The notes under the pieces were generated by a model that saw only the letters and a program-made list of their open reading frames with translations, was not told the DNA's origin and searched no databases. From contig CAWUCO010000283.1 of the NCBI GenBank assembly GCA_963920705.1, positions 879,770 through 943,769 on the forward strand: a DNA stretch of 64,000 nt, given 5' to 3'. Position numbers and translations under genes: made by a program. This document shows, piece by piece, positions 28,634-37,812 of the stretch. Source of the stretch: Odiellus spinosus. Lineage: Eukaryota > Arthropoda > Arachnida > Opiliones > Phalangiidae. Each line of letters begins with the position of its first letter. Within the stretch, counting starts at the first letter, position 1.

Positions 28634-30457
28634 CTACTGGGATGAGTCGTAGTCCGAGTCCGGGACCGGAGGGGCCACGTCATCGTAAGCACGTATAATA
28701 GATTTACACATATTAAAAATCTGTCTGATGTGCACCGTTCTTGCCGAGGGTGGCGTAATCGCGTTCATACTGGGGTCAGTGTAGGCGTAGACCATGATCT
28801 GGCGGGTGAGAGTTTCCGCTAATTGGCCCTGTGGAGCGAACTTCCTGGCCAGACCGCGCAGTGACACACCATCAAGGTCGTTAGCTTGTGTTACAAAGTC
28901 GATAACGGTGTCCAACGAGAAAGCAGGGGTGAAGGCACCCCGACTGTCCTTCCACGTATTAAGGGCCGAGTCGATAGAATATTTAGACGAACCAGTCTTC
29001 TTCATTTTACTTGGGACATCCCGCGGGGGGGCCATGTGCGAAGAACCTGGCGCAGGAGAGTTAGAGGAAGGCTTGGCCTTCTTCTTGCGTTTGCGACCAA
29101 CATCCTGGATGGTCTGCGCGTCCATGTCTGTGTCACTCTCCTTACCAGAGACCACAGCGGGCGAGGCCTTCGTGAAAAGAGAGGACAGGTCCAAGTTCAA
29201 AGGACCAATGCGAGGTGCACCGGACGTGGCCCTATCAATCGAGGAAAGGGAACTGGACCGGTGAACAATCTTAGGAGCAGACGGAGTTGGCCCCTTTGAT
29301 GGAGTACGCCCGCGTTTAATAGACTGGGCGGTTTTAGGGGCCGCTCTAGAGCGACTTCTGGCGCTACGTTTTGCGTTAGGACAGGCATGGGATGAGTGTC
29401 CCGTTACTCCACACCGGAAACACAGAAGCGGCGCATTGATCTTGAAGCAGTGCGGCACACCGTTCAAAAAAACCTCAACCTCCTCAGGCATATCCTCATA
29501 GTCCTGAGGTGTGGCAAAAGCAACATAAGCCGTTCTGCGGCAGGAACTAATGTGGCCAAAGGGCTTAATGTTGGACACTGTCGCGGGTAAAGTGAAAATC
29601 CTACTGTGGACTTTCCCAAATAGCTGGAGGATGTCCCGTATAACGCCATCGGGCGTAAAAGCAGGGACATCAGAAAGAATTATCTTCTTAGGCGCAATTC
29701 CCACGGGCATTATGTCCAGACGCTGACCCCTGAAGAGCAGACCGTCAGTAATAAGTTTAAGTGCCAGGGATGGGTCCTTGAAGAAGATTTGGATCGTATC
29801 GCCAAGCCTGTAGGCGGCAGTAATCTGCCCAGCAGGATATTTGGCGGCGTAGATTGCGTCGAGATAATCGCGGACTGGAACGTTCTTCACGTGAGGGAGA
29901 AGGGCTATTCCAGTTATCGGCGAGGGTACAGAGTAGCTCAAGGAGTACCGTTTAGCTCCGTTTGAGCAGACCGTTATCTCTGGTGGCCGTGTGGCCACCT
30001 CAGGAGCAGCATTAGACTGGGTGGACGGAGGCGCAACAGCGCTAGCAGAGGACGGCGCCACGGCTCTGGCGTAGGTGGGCGCAGGAGGACCACCTATCGG
30101 AGGCATCGTAGGACCCGTCACCGACGATAATATAGACCCATTGGGCGAGCCTATGGGCTGAGGGGGCATAAGAGTGGGCGAGGCTTGGGTGGCATCAGAA
30201 ACTATGGTGACACGCCTCCCGGAGGTTAATACCGTCGACGTGGAAGGCAACGGCCCTTCTGAGACCGAAAGTGCACGCGACCGGCCTAAAACGGAAGCGG
30301 TATCCCGATCAGAACGCACCTGATCTGAACTGAGAGCAGACGACATTGGCGGAAATAGTATAGGCGGATCTGGATCAGACGGGCATATTTTTTCGTCGCG
30401 AGTACGGCGGAATAAATCAGTTAATTTCTCCGTCGCGAGTCTAACAGTACAATCCAC
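28634..30457 (-). CDS. LINE A ORF1, gag-like protein with CCHC zinc knuckle
   Basis: 607 intact residues. Residues 1-165 are low-complexity (Pro/Ser/Ala-rich). Residues about 195-345 form a globular region (VRDYLDAIYAAKYPAGQ, PDGVIRDILQLFGKVHSRIF, CRRTAYVAFATPQDY, HCFKINAPLLC) like the RNA-binding region of Tx1-type ORF1 proteins. A CCHC knuckle follows with C346, C349, H354 and C359 (CFRCGVTGHSSHAC), then basic Arg/Ser/Lys linkers and a C-terminal helical part. It should coat the element's RNA. It is followed after 36 bp by ORF2. An intact ORF1 in an element with a broken ORF2 suggests moderate age or selective damage by chance. Confidence 0.85.
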   Translation of the reverse strand: MDCTVRLATEKLTDLFRRTRDEKICPSDPDPPILFPPMSSALSSDQVRSDRDTASVLGRSRALSVSEGPLPSTSTVLTSGRRVTIVSDATQASPTLMPPQPIGSPNGSILSSVTGPTMPPIGGPPAPTYARAVAPSSASAVAPPSTQSNAAPEVATRPPEITVCSNGAKRYSLSYSVPSPITGIALLPHVKNVPVRDYLDAIYAAKYPAGQITAAYRLGDTIQIFFKDPSLALKLITDGLLFRGQRLDIMPVGIAPKKIILSDVPAFTPDGVIRDILQLFGKVHSRIFTLPATVSNIKPFGHISSCRRTAYVAFATPQDYEDMPEEVEVFLNGVPHCFKINAPLLCFRCGVTGHSSHACPNAKRSARSRSRAAPKTAQSIKRGRTPSKGPTPSAPKIVHRSSSLSSIDRATSGAPRIGPLNLDLSSLFTKASPAVVSGKESDTDMDAQTIQDVGRKRKKKAKPSSNSPAPGSSHMAPPRDVPSKMKKTGSSKYSIDSALNTWKDSRGAFTPAFSLDTVIDFVTQANDLDGVSLRGLARKFAPQGQLAETLTRQIMVYAYTDPSMNAITPPSARTVHIRQIFNMCKSIIRAYDDVAPPVPDSDYDSSQ

Positions 30458-30710
30458 TCAAGATAGCCCGTTAAGAGAGTCACGAGGCCCCGATTTAAAA
30501 CGCTTAATAGCGTGTTAAATTAACGTAATTAAACGAAAAAGATAGTAAATACCTTTAGCGGAACCCTTTATACATCGATGAACACAAAAAACTACACTGA
30601 AAAAGCACTTAAAACCGCAAAACGAGAAACATACAACGGACCGCTTGTAAAGGCGACCGAGAGAGGGCCGATCCACCGACCGCACCACAGGCCAACGGAT
30701 TTGAGATTAT

Positions 30711-31361
30711 TCACCTTAGTCCCCGAAAAGGTGGAAAAAAATCCAAACATTCGCGAAAAACAGGAAATTCACTATCGTGGCGAAGGGCAGCAGTAAGATC
30801 GTCCGCGTAGGTAGAATTAGTGAGGCGAAGGTGGGGGACACACGCAAAAGGTCGAGAAAAAGACTGATCCAGCAAACGCAACAATGGGTCTATAGCTAAC
30901 GAAAAAAGTAGACCGGACAAAGGACAGCCTTGACGGATTCCCCGCAGGAAAGGAATCACTGGAGTCAGGGAGTCGTTAACCTTCACCTGAAAGAGCGAAG
31001 AGCTGTACAACATAGCGATCGTGTGGCACAACTGGGGCGGAATACCAAAGGCCCGGAGGACATCAAGAAGATAATCATGTCGAATGGAGTCGAAAGCCTT
31101 TTCCAAATCAACATTCACCAAGGCAAGAGATTCGCCATTGGCGGAAGCCAAGTCAATTAAGTCCCGAAGGACCGACAGGTTATCATAAATGGAGCGAGAA
31201 GGAACAGAGTACGACTGAGAAGGAGAGACTATGTCCGGGAGAACGCGGCCCATGCGGCTGGCCAAACATTTAGCAAAAATCGTATAATCAACATCGGTAA
31301 GGGAGAGAGGTCGGTGGTTGCGTAAATCTCGCAAGTCACCCTTTTTGGGTAAGAGACACAC
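30711..31361 (-). CDS. LINE B ORF2, reverse transcriptase segment
   Basis: Read in a frame different from the preceding endonuclease part. Signatures: LPKKGDLRDLRNHRPLSL, SLALVNVDLEKAFDSIRHDY (catalytic Asp), RGIRQGCPLSGLLF, STYADDLTAAL (catalytic Asp pair), FPVFRECLDFF. The last residues FPPFRGLR and the stop at 30711 come from a second frameshift. The thumb and C-terminal regions are gone. Confidence 0.8.
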   Translation of the reverse strand: MCLLPKKGDLRDLRNHRPLSLTDVDYTIFAKCLASRMGRVLPDIVSPSQSYSVPSRSIYDNLSVLRDLIDLASANGESLALVNVDLEKAFDSIRHDYLLDVLRAFGIPPQLCHTIAMLYSSSLFQVKVNDSLTPVIPFLRGIRQGCPLSGLLFSLAIDPLLRLLDQSFSRPFACVPHLRLTNSTYADDLTAALRHDSEFPVFRECLDFFPPFRGLR

Positions 31362-32866
31362 AACTGATAAATAGGGTCACAAGTCGACTGTAAAAGTTCC
31401 CTATAAACCTGAAAGTGGGCAGGCCCTAATAAGGACCAATACGCACAATAAAATTCCGTTGGTAAACCGTCCAAACCAGGGGCACGTCGCTTAGAGAGGG
31501 ACGTAAGGGCGGCAGTAAAATCACTAAGAGTAAACGGCTCCGAAAGATTGGCAACGGAAGCTGGAGAAAGGCGCGGAAGGTCAAGCAAAAAGGGGGCAGA
31601 GGACCCAGGACCAGGAAAAGCGTAAAGAGTAGAATAAAAATGAACGACAGCGTCGCCGACTGCAGCAGGGTCCGTACAGACCGACCCACTCGAGTTAAAA
31701 ACCGCGTCTATAGACCTGGCCGAGGCGACACGAGAGGTCCACCGAAAAAATTCTGCAGAAGGGCGATCCACATTTTGAAGGTAAGTAACACGACTATTGA
31801 GGAGGGCAGTGCGGGCGCGGGTTGTGAGCAAAGTAGTCAAGCGGGAACGAAAGGAACGAGCCCGAGGACCCTCCGGGTCATCAAGACTATGAAGCTCACG
31901 TTCCAAAGCGAGGCGGTCCGCACGCTCCTGAGCGTGACGGGCAGTAGAATAGTCTCTGGTCAGAGCACGAACACCGGGCTTAAAAATGTCGAACCACCAG
32001 GAAGCCCAGGACAAAGAAGAGCTACGCTGCCGTGTAATAGCCTCAGTGATGTACTTGGAAAGGGAAGAGACAAAGTCCGGATCGTTATGACAAGTAACAT
32101 CCATTCGCCAATACGCAGGACGAAGGCGAGGAACAGCAGAAGGTGATGGGAAGCGGAGAACAACAGGAGAATGATCCGAAAAAGGACAAACGTCGTGAAC
32201 GCACGACCGGACAGGGAACACACTATCAGTATAAAAGCGATCGAGACGGGCACGAAAAACCAGGCCCCGCTGGCAAGAGGACCAAGTATAAGATCGAGTA
32301 AAGGGTTGAATGGAACGGAAAGCATCCAGCAAAGCAAAACGGGAAACGAGAGAGCGGAGGGAGGCCGCAACCGTGGGGCGACGTTCCACGCAACCGCGAC
32401 GGTCAAGTGAGGGGTCCAAAGTACAATTAAAATCACCCGACAGAATGACAGCCTCACCAGCTGGAAGGCCAGACAGAAAAGAGGACAGCCATGACAGGAC
32501 CGACAGTGCCACTTGGACATCGCTCGAGGGCAAATAAACAGTAAATAGATGGGTAGAATTACGGGGAGTAAGCTCAAGCTTAACATAAACTACATAACTA
32601 AGGTAAACCTGCACAGCCTTAACAAAAGGAGCCAAATGCATCCGCAGACCTATGGAAACGCCGGAACCAACAGGGGTCGAGGCAAAAGCGTGAACGAAAG
32701 TGTACTTCCAATGTTTCCACAGGTATGAGGAGCCAAAGGCCGGCGCGATATTTGTTTCCTGAAAGCAAAGGATATCATGCGTAAGAGGTTCAGTATAAAG
32801 GCGAGCGCGAGTATTATTTTCAGGGGTGCGGATACCGCGTGCATTTAAAGAAAAAACACTAAACAT
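31229..32866 (-). CDS. LINE B ORF2, endonuclease and start of reverse transcriptase
   Basis: 545 codons from ATG 32866. Endonuclease motifs: MFSVFSLNARGIR, CFQETN, ILSGDFNCTLDPSLDR, FRARLDRFYTDS and PFSDHSPVVL. A linker of about 150 residues follows, then FTAALTSLSKRRAPGLDGLP, TEFYCAYW, the beginning of the polymerase. After about 31340 the frame no longer matches (YPKRVTCEIYATTDLSP is the shifted reading of a K-G-D-L-R-D-L-R-N-H-R-P region). It starts 41 bp after the ORF1 stop. Confidence 0.85.
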   Translation of the reverse strand: MFSVFSLNARGIRTPENNTRARLYTEPLTHDILCFQETNIAPAFGSSYLWKHWKYTFVHAFASTPVGSGVSIGLRMHLAPFVKAVQVYLSYVVYVKLELTPRNSTHLFTVYLPSSDVQVALSVLSWLSSFLSGLPAGEAVILSGDFNCTLDPSLDRRGCVERRPTVAASLRSLVSRFALLDAFRSIQPFTRSYTWSSCQRGLVFRARLDRFYTDSVFPVRSCVHDVCPFSDHSPVVLRFPSPSAVPRLRPAYWRMDVTCHNDPDFVSSLSKYITEAITRQRSSSLSWASWWFDIFKPGVRALTRDYSTARHAQERADRLALERELHSLDDPEGPRARSFRSRLTTLLTTRARTALLNSRVTYLQNVDRPSAEFFRWTSRVASARSIDAVFNSSGSVCTDPAAVGDAVVHFYSTLYAFPGPGSSAPFLLDLPRLSPASVANLSEPFTLSDFTAALTSLSKRRAPGLDGLPTEFYCAYWSLLGPAHFQVYRELLQSTCDPIYQLCVSYPKRVTCEIYATTDLSPLPMLIIRFLLNVWPAAWAAFSRT

Positions 32867-32907
32867 AAGTTAAAGTAAAAAAAAAAAAAAAAAAACGTCA
32901 AGGGCGA

Positions 32908-33225
32908 CTATGTCTGCCGGGAAACGCCAGCTTTAGCAGCCTCGAGAGCGAGTGCGTCGAGGATTTTCTTTTCCCATTTATAAATAGCCTGGCGGGACAT
33001 ATGGGCTAAAGGACTAGCCCGATGAGAGTCCCTGGTACGACGAAGTTGGCGTAACTGCCCAACGAGGGCGCGGGGGGAATCGGTCTCTTGACGAACGTGA
33101 ACCAGGATGCCAATAGGGGAACGATACATTCGAGAAAAAAGTTCCTTCAAGGCAGCGTCACTCAGGGGGGGAGGAGTACTATCTCCATCAGCCATGTCGC
33201 AATAACTTAAGTCCGAAACATCCAA
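32908..33225 (-). CDS. LINE B ORF1, C-terminal remnant
   Basis: 105 residues ending 41 bp before ORF2, in the position of the LINE A ORF1 C-terminus. It contains an acidic/Pro start (MADGDSTPPPLS), then helical sequence (AALKELFSRMYRSPIGILV, ALVGQLRQLRRTRDSHRAS, IYKWEKKILDALALEAAKAG). The CCHC knuckle is absent because upstream sequence at 33226 and beyond is unrelated AT-rich DNA, so the element is 5'-truncated. The assignment rests mainly on position. Confidence 0.6.
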   Translation of the reverse strand: MDVSDLSYCDMADGDSTPPPLSDAALKELFSRMYRSPIGILVHVRQETDSPRALVGQLRQLRRTRDSHRASPLAHMSRQAIYKWEKKILDALALEAAKAGVSRQT

Positions 33226-33546
33226 TACGTAAAATTTAAACCTAAAAATTTGGTGTTATTATTTTAATTTATTTTCTTGGAATTGGAATTGTAAATTTGA
33301 AATATTTTTTATTTTCCACGAATTCTAAGAAATGCGAATTTTCTTGTTATACGTTTTAATTCGAGTAACTCGCGTTAGCTGGATGTTAATAACGTGTCAA
33401 AGTTGCGAAATAACGTAAGCAAACACGTTGTTAAATAAGAACTGACCTCGTTTTACGTTTATATGGCTCTTAAATAGGGAAAACTAGATAACGAGATTAT
33501 TCGAGTGTTGGTTTTTTTTAATCTTTATACAGCGCGACATTTTTAA
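33226..33546. other. AT-rich spacer, nothing recognised
   Basis: Sequence between LINE B and the mariner element; no repeat or coding signal seen. Confidence 0.5.
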
Positions 33547-34658
33547 TACAGGGTGGAAACCTTCGCCGGCGTCCAGTCGAGATACTCCCCCTTACGCATT
33601 GTTGTTATTCAGTGAAATGTTAAGGGATTTACAGGCGCTATTGGGATCAGTTCACTTCAGTTCCACTTAATAATCAAAGGTTTCAGTTTTAATGTAGAGA
33701 AATGAAATGCATAAGTGAAATCAATGACCGATTTAATTTAATTTAATTAGGAAAGAAAAGTTGTCACTTGGGGAAACCAAATAGCCCAAATTGAAGTTAA
33801 TCAAACATTTCCAAATTTAAACATTAAACTCTTCAAATTTAATAACAAATCATTACATTAAATGTTCAAAATGTCTTCCGTCGACATTGACACATTGCCG
33901 ACAACGGAATTGCCAGTTTTCTCTTTCGCGAGTTAACATCTCGGGAGAAACGAGAGCAGCCGCTTGCTGAATTCGGTCTCGAAGGCTATCAAGTGTTGGT
34001 GGCTCAGTGGCGTACATAAGGCTTTGTAGATACCCCCAAAAGAAAAAATCCACCGGCGTTAAATCTGGCGAACGAGGTGGCCAAGCGACTGGACCACCAC
34101 GACCTATCCATTGGGGACCGAATTCCGCGTCTAGCCAATCCCGAGAAACACGTGCAAAATGCGGGGGTGCACCATCGTGCTGGTACCAGACTCGTCTTCG
34201 TTCTGCTAAGGGAAGATCGTATAGGGCATCGGACACTACGGTGTTTAAGAGATCAACGTAACGATCTCCGTTTAGATGTTCTTCGAGAAAAACCTGTCCA
34301 ATTACTCTATCACCTAACAATCCACACCAATCGTTTATCCTCCAGTTTTCTTGGTGATGATTCGCCCTTAGCCAATGGGGATTTTCCCTCGACCAGTAGT
34401 GCATGTTGTGGCGGTTAACTGTATCGTCCCGGTAAAACGTACACTCATCACTCGTAAGTACGTGGTTTAGGAAATTTCCATCAACTTCACTTATGCATTT
34501 CATTTCTCTACATTAAAACTGAAACCTTTGATTATTAAGTGGAACTGAAGTGAACTGATCCCAATAGCGCCTGTAAATCCCTTAACATTTCACTGAATAA
34601 CAACAATGCGTAAGGGGAAGTATCTCGACTGGACGCCGGCGAAGATTTCCACCCTGTA
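33547..34658 (-). mobile_element. DD41D mariner-type transposon with about 170-bp TIRs
   Basis: Ends CAGGGTGG / CCACCCTG with flanking TA at 33547-33548 and 34657-34658, the Tc1/mariner target duplication. Long terminal inverted repeats: left 33549-33719, right about 34488-34656, nearly identical (CTTCGCCGGCGTCCAGTCGA, CGCATTGTTGTTATTCAGTG, TTTCAGTTTTAATGTAGAGA). It encodes one transposase fragment. Total about 1.1 kb, shorter than a full element of this type (about 1.3 kb), because the N-terminal coding part is missing. Confidence 0.9.
33853..34503 (-). CDS. Mariner-family transposase, catalytic domain only
   Basis: 216 residues. All three catalytic acids are visible: D19 (LTSDECTF), D110 (WYQHDGAPPHF) and D152 (SPDLTPVDFFFWG). 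Exactly 41 residues separate the second and third, the DD41D spacing of rosa/VS-like mariners. Other family marks: NRHNMHYWSRENPHW, QWIGRGGPVAWPPRS, and the GRHFEHL end. Full-length relatives have an N-terminal paired-type HTH DNA-binding region of roughly 120-150 residues; here it is absent and the first codons (MKCISE) lie inside the right TIR, so an internal deletion has fused TIR to catalytic domain. Without HTH it probably cannot bind TIRs specifically. No stop or frameshift in what remains. Confidence 0.9.
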   Translation of the reverse strand: MKCISEVDGNFLNHVLTSDECTFYRDDTVNRHNMHYWSRENPHWLRANHHQENWRINDWCGLLGDRVIGQVFLEEHLNGDRYVDLLNTVVSDALYDLPLAERRRVWYQHDGAPPHFARVSRDWLDAEFGPQWIGRGGPVAWPPRSPDLTPVDFFFWGYLQSLMYATEPPTLDSLRDRIQQAAALVSPEMLTRERENWQFRCRQCVNVDGRHFEHLM

Positions 34659-34787
34659 TAAGCTAACACTCGTTAATAGATAATGCTAGAAACACGCGTA
34701 TCTTTATTTATTATTAGATTTTAATTATTATTATTTATTAATTATTCCCGAACAATTAATCAGAAAATAAAATATCTGAAAAAGACG

Positions 34788-35297
34788 AATTATACAAAAA
34801 AGAGGTTGCTTCGCACCCTTAAAAAAACTCTTTATCTAACTCGAATCAAACCCGTGAAGGGACAGAAATTATTTGTTAGAGAAAGAGCAATTTCATATCT
34901 TTAAAATTATAGATAGTAGATTTAGTCTACTACTTCAAAGATTTTATTACTATTATATATTTTCCAAAAAACGGATAAAGACGACCTAGGACTAATGATA
35001 AATATATATACATTAAAGGAACTCCATCTTTAGCTAATTTTATTAGTGATACTGATAGAATTTAAAATAAACATCAATGGGAGAGGACGGTTAACTAGGT
35101 CGTCTTTATCCGTTTTTTGGAAAATATATAATAGTAATAAAATCTTTGAAGTAGTAGACTAAATCTACTAACTATAATTTTAAAGATATGAAATTGCTCT
35201 TTCTCTAACAAATAATTTCTGTCCCTTCACGGGTTTGATTCGAGTTAGATAAAGAGTTTTTTTAAGGGTGCGAAGCAACCTCTTTTTTGTATAATTT
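34788..35297. mobile_element. Foldback element FB1 family, second member
   Basis: Arms 34788-34990 and about 35093-35297 are near-perfect inverted repeats (AATTATACAAAAAAGAGG, GGTTGCTTCGCACCC, TCAAACCCGTGAAGGGACAG, AACGGATAAAGACGACCTAG), with a 100-bp loop. The outer 80-90 bp match the ends of 4684-5506 while inner arm sequence differs. A further TATAATTTCTGTCC just outside the right end repeats an internal motif. Confidence 0.85.
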
Positions 35298-35459
35298 CTG
35301 TCCTTTTTTCTCCAAAAATATACACCTTTTCCACATTTCACTATTTTGCTTTATAGGTTTATTGAACCTTAATTCTTACTAATGCTGAATAAAAATTAAA
35401 GCGTTTAATTGAGGCTTCAATCTATTCGTAATTGAGACCCTGGTACGAATCTCGAAAGG

Positions 35460-35925
35460 CAGAGATTAACTAACCTAACCTTACCTAAGTTGAAAAACAG
35501 GGATGGACTAGTTCAATTGATTAACTAACCTAAACTAATCTTACCTAAAATACTACAAGAGGAACGGGTTAGCCCGAGTTATAGGGATTACCTAGTTGGA
35601 GGGATGGGCTATTTCCAGGGTTTAATTAACCTAATTTAACCTTAAAGATTACTTGATGGAATAGGTAACCCGAGGGATTAGCTAGTTGGAACGATGGGCT
35701 AATTCGAGGAATTAACTAACCTAACCTAGCCTTACCTAAAATATTAAAAATAGCCCGAGCTAAGGATTAACTAGTTGGAGGGATTGGCTAATTAGAGGGA
35801 TTAACTAACCTAACCTCACCTTAAAGATTACCAGATGGACGGGGGAGGTCGAGGGATTAACTAACCTAGCCTTACCTAAAATATTACAAGAGGGACGGGC
35901 TAGACCGAGCTAGAAATTAAATTTA
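35460..35925. repeat. Degenerate tandem array with AACTAACCTAACCTTACCTA
   Basis: About five units of roughly 95-120 bp, each with GATTAACTAACCTAACC, TTACCTAAAATATTACAAG and GGGACGGGCTAG. Relatives at 23700-23745, 25540-25650 and 47990-48110. Confidence 0.85.
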
Positions 35926-36854
35926 TAATATTGAATCGCATCGACAAAAAATTAGCATGGAAAGCGAAACAATTCTTTAAAGCAAGAGAACATAATTATG
36001 GAGACCAGAAGTATGTGGCCGTTTATTTAACTCGCCGACATCAATTTTCGTTTCGTATATCCTATTTATCATTCTAAATCTTTATTTTTTATTATAATTA
36101 AGTTAGACGTGCTTTAGGTACAGACTTCGATAATTGGCCAACTACTTAATAGCTACGTTATTACGTAGTTGTAATGACGAAGCTATTGGATCTAAAGCAC
36201 ATCCTAGTCGCAAAACTCAAGTATTTTAAAAAATAAAGTAGAGATTGAGAACGTTAAACTATAAATTTCATGTGTAATCGAGCACTTGGCAGGATATGAA
36301 GTCCAACTCAAGTGATATTTAATCCCTAGAACTCTCATTGTGAAATGTTTTTACAGTGACTTAATATATTAAATTGGCCACATTTCTAGGTAATGCGATT
36401 TACATTCAATCGCCTCGGTTTATTCGAGTACTCTACCCAAAAGATCGTGAGAAATAGGTCTCTTATCACCGAAATATAGGTGAGAAACGATTGCCTAAAC
36501 AATCGAAGACGTCACCATTGCACAAACGAGAGGACTCGCCACAATTTTAAACGCTAACGTAAACCACGCATTGGTACAGTGCATCTGTGAGTACTGAATC
36601 TGCAAATCTCGTTTATATAGGCCGAGAAGAGATATATTATTAAAGTTAAAAAATCAAATGATAAGAAAATCATGCCAACTTTTTAATTACGGTGAATTAG
36701 GGTGAATATAATGGGATACTCATGATATGACATAATAGTCAAAATTAGACGGCTGAAGAGGGCTACCCTAGTAAAAGAACCCAATAAATGCAATTTTCCG
36801 TTAACGATAAAAAATGCCATTAAAAAAAACTTATCAACTGTTTAATAAAATCAA
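35926..36854. other. No gene recognised
   Basis: AT-rich sequence. A weak imperfect inverted repeat (GTGCTTTAGGT / ATCTAAAGCAC, 36108-36202) is the only structure noted. Confidence 0.45.
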
Positions 36855-37240
36855 TTTTTGTTTATCAATTTAAAGCCAATTAATAAAGCTCGGCTATTTA
36901 TATGTTTTACCCTTTTCGTCACCCATACAGGCATCTGTCTCTCTATTAACTCGAATTCGATGGATATTCATTATCATTCTACTGTTTAAGAAATAAAATT
37001 TTGTTTACCATTTTGAAGCAATTAGTAAAGCTCGGCTAAGCTTATGATTTCACCCTTTTGTAACCCATTCAGGCACCTTACTTTCTATTAACTCGAATTC
37101 GATGGATATTCCTTATCATTCTACTGTTTAAGAAATAAAAGTTTTGTTTATCATTTTGAAGCAATTAGTAAAGCTCGGCTAAGCTTAAGATTTCACCCTT
37201 TTGTAACCCATTCAGGCACCTTACTTTCTATTACTTCATA
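36855..37240. repeat. Tandem repeat, 142-143-bp unit, about 2.6 copies
   Basis: AAAGCTCGGCTA occurs at 36885, 37027 and about 37170; each unit includes TTCACCCTTTTGTAACCCAT, CAGGCACCTTACTTTCTATT and AACTCGAATTCGATGGATAT. Confidence 0.9.
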
Positions 37241-37620
37241 TACTTAATCAACATTTCATTATTGAAATCTGTGTTTAACTAGAGATACTCTTGTACCTGA
37301 TCGAAGTCTTATCAAATTTTTTCAAAAGTACCTTTGTCTGTATTAATTCGAATTCAGTGGACGGTGGGAAGAGGGAAACGACGACGACGACGACGATTTC
37401 AGTTATCAAGCGCCGCGGGTCCATTGGAAAAGACATTACGTTTTCTGATGAAATTTGAGTTTAGATAAAGGGATAAACACGAACGTGTTTATCCTAATAT
37501 CCGTTTCCGAGCGCTAGTCGAATTACGTCGTAATTTTCCAAATTGTACCATTTTTGATAAAATTGTAAGATATTTCCTCATCGCGTATACTAGCTGAAGT
37601 ATTTGAAAACAATTTCTTAC

Positions 37621-37812
37621 TTGTGACTCTGATAAGCTGAGGTTGGTGGCGAGTTCGAGAGATATCGTTGCGATTCGAATCTCTTCTCCAATCCGTGTCA
37701 TTGATGATCGCTGAAGACTGTTCTAGCTTTCAGCCGCCGACAAGGTTTCGAGCCCAATTCCACCATACCTCCGGCCAGGGCTCCGTCAAAATCGGCCGCC
37801 GAAAACAGAGCC
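37621..37812 (-). pseudogene. bsh: Homeobox fragment, bsh/BSX-like, broken
   Basis: Reading from about 37800 downward gives GSKPCRRLKARTVFSDHQ, a TGA (37700-37698), then HGLEKRFESQRYLS. This is the arm and helix I of a brain-specific homeobox (bsh/BSX) homeodomain, whose family reads RRRKARTVFSD-x-QL-x-GLEKRFE-x-QRYLS. The expected TPERx segment after QRYLS is missing (16-nt deletion), shifting the frame; the next frame reads ELATNLSLSESQ, helix II, and stops at CAA followed by GTAAGA at 37620, exactly where many homeobox genes have an intron (residues 44/45). No recognition-helix exon (WFQNRR) was found. Two lesions make it non-functional. Its 5' side abuts satellite-bearing element B. It may be a host pseudogene hit by the element, or a gene fragment carried by it. 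Confidence 0.85.

Larger units (their letters stand above)
25651..30560 (-). mobile_element. LINE A, Tx1/L1-superclade-like, 3'-truncated
   Basis: Minus-strand order: ORF1 (30457-28634), 36 bp with a C homopolymer, ORF2 endonuclease (28597-27749), reverse transcriptase, C-terminal part ending at 25651. ORF1 with a single CCHC knuckle and an ORF2 with GDFN/SDH endonuclease and YADD reverse transcriptase, and a C-terminal TSRRL motif, fit Tx1-type LINEs. ORF2 has one frameshift and one stop. The region is more GC-rich than its surroundings. The 5' end lies within 30460-30600, next to LINE B. Confidence 0.75.
30590..33225 (-). mobile_element. LINE B, relative of LINE A, truncated at both ends
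   Basis: Minus-strand: ORF1 C-terminus (33225-32908), A/T homopolymer, ORF2 from 32866. Same domain order and many shared motifs with LINE A but clearly a different family. ORF2 is frameshifted near 31340 and again near 30715; after the second shift VNNLKS and LWCGRW can still be read, matching VNYVKS and LWSGAW of LINE A. Homology then ends where the LINE A 5' region starts (about 30560-30600). Confidence 0.75.

Noticed and set aside
28794-29299. + strand ORFs over LINE ORF1 and similar ones at 31640-32586 and 34007-34418
   Set aside because: Shadows of the minus-strand LINE and transposase genes in GC-rich DNA; no motifs of their own.
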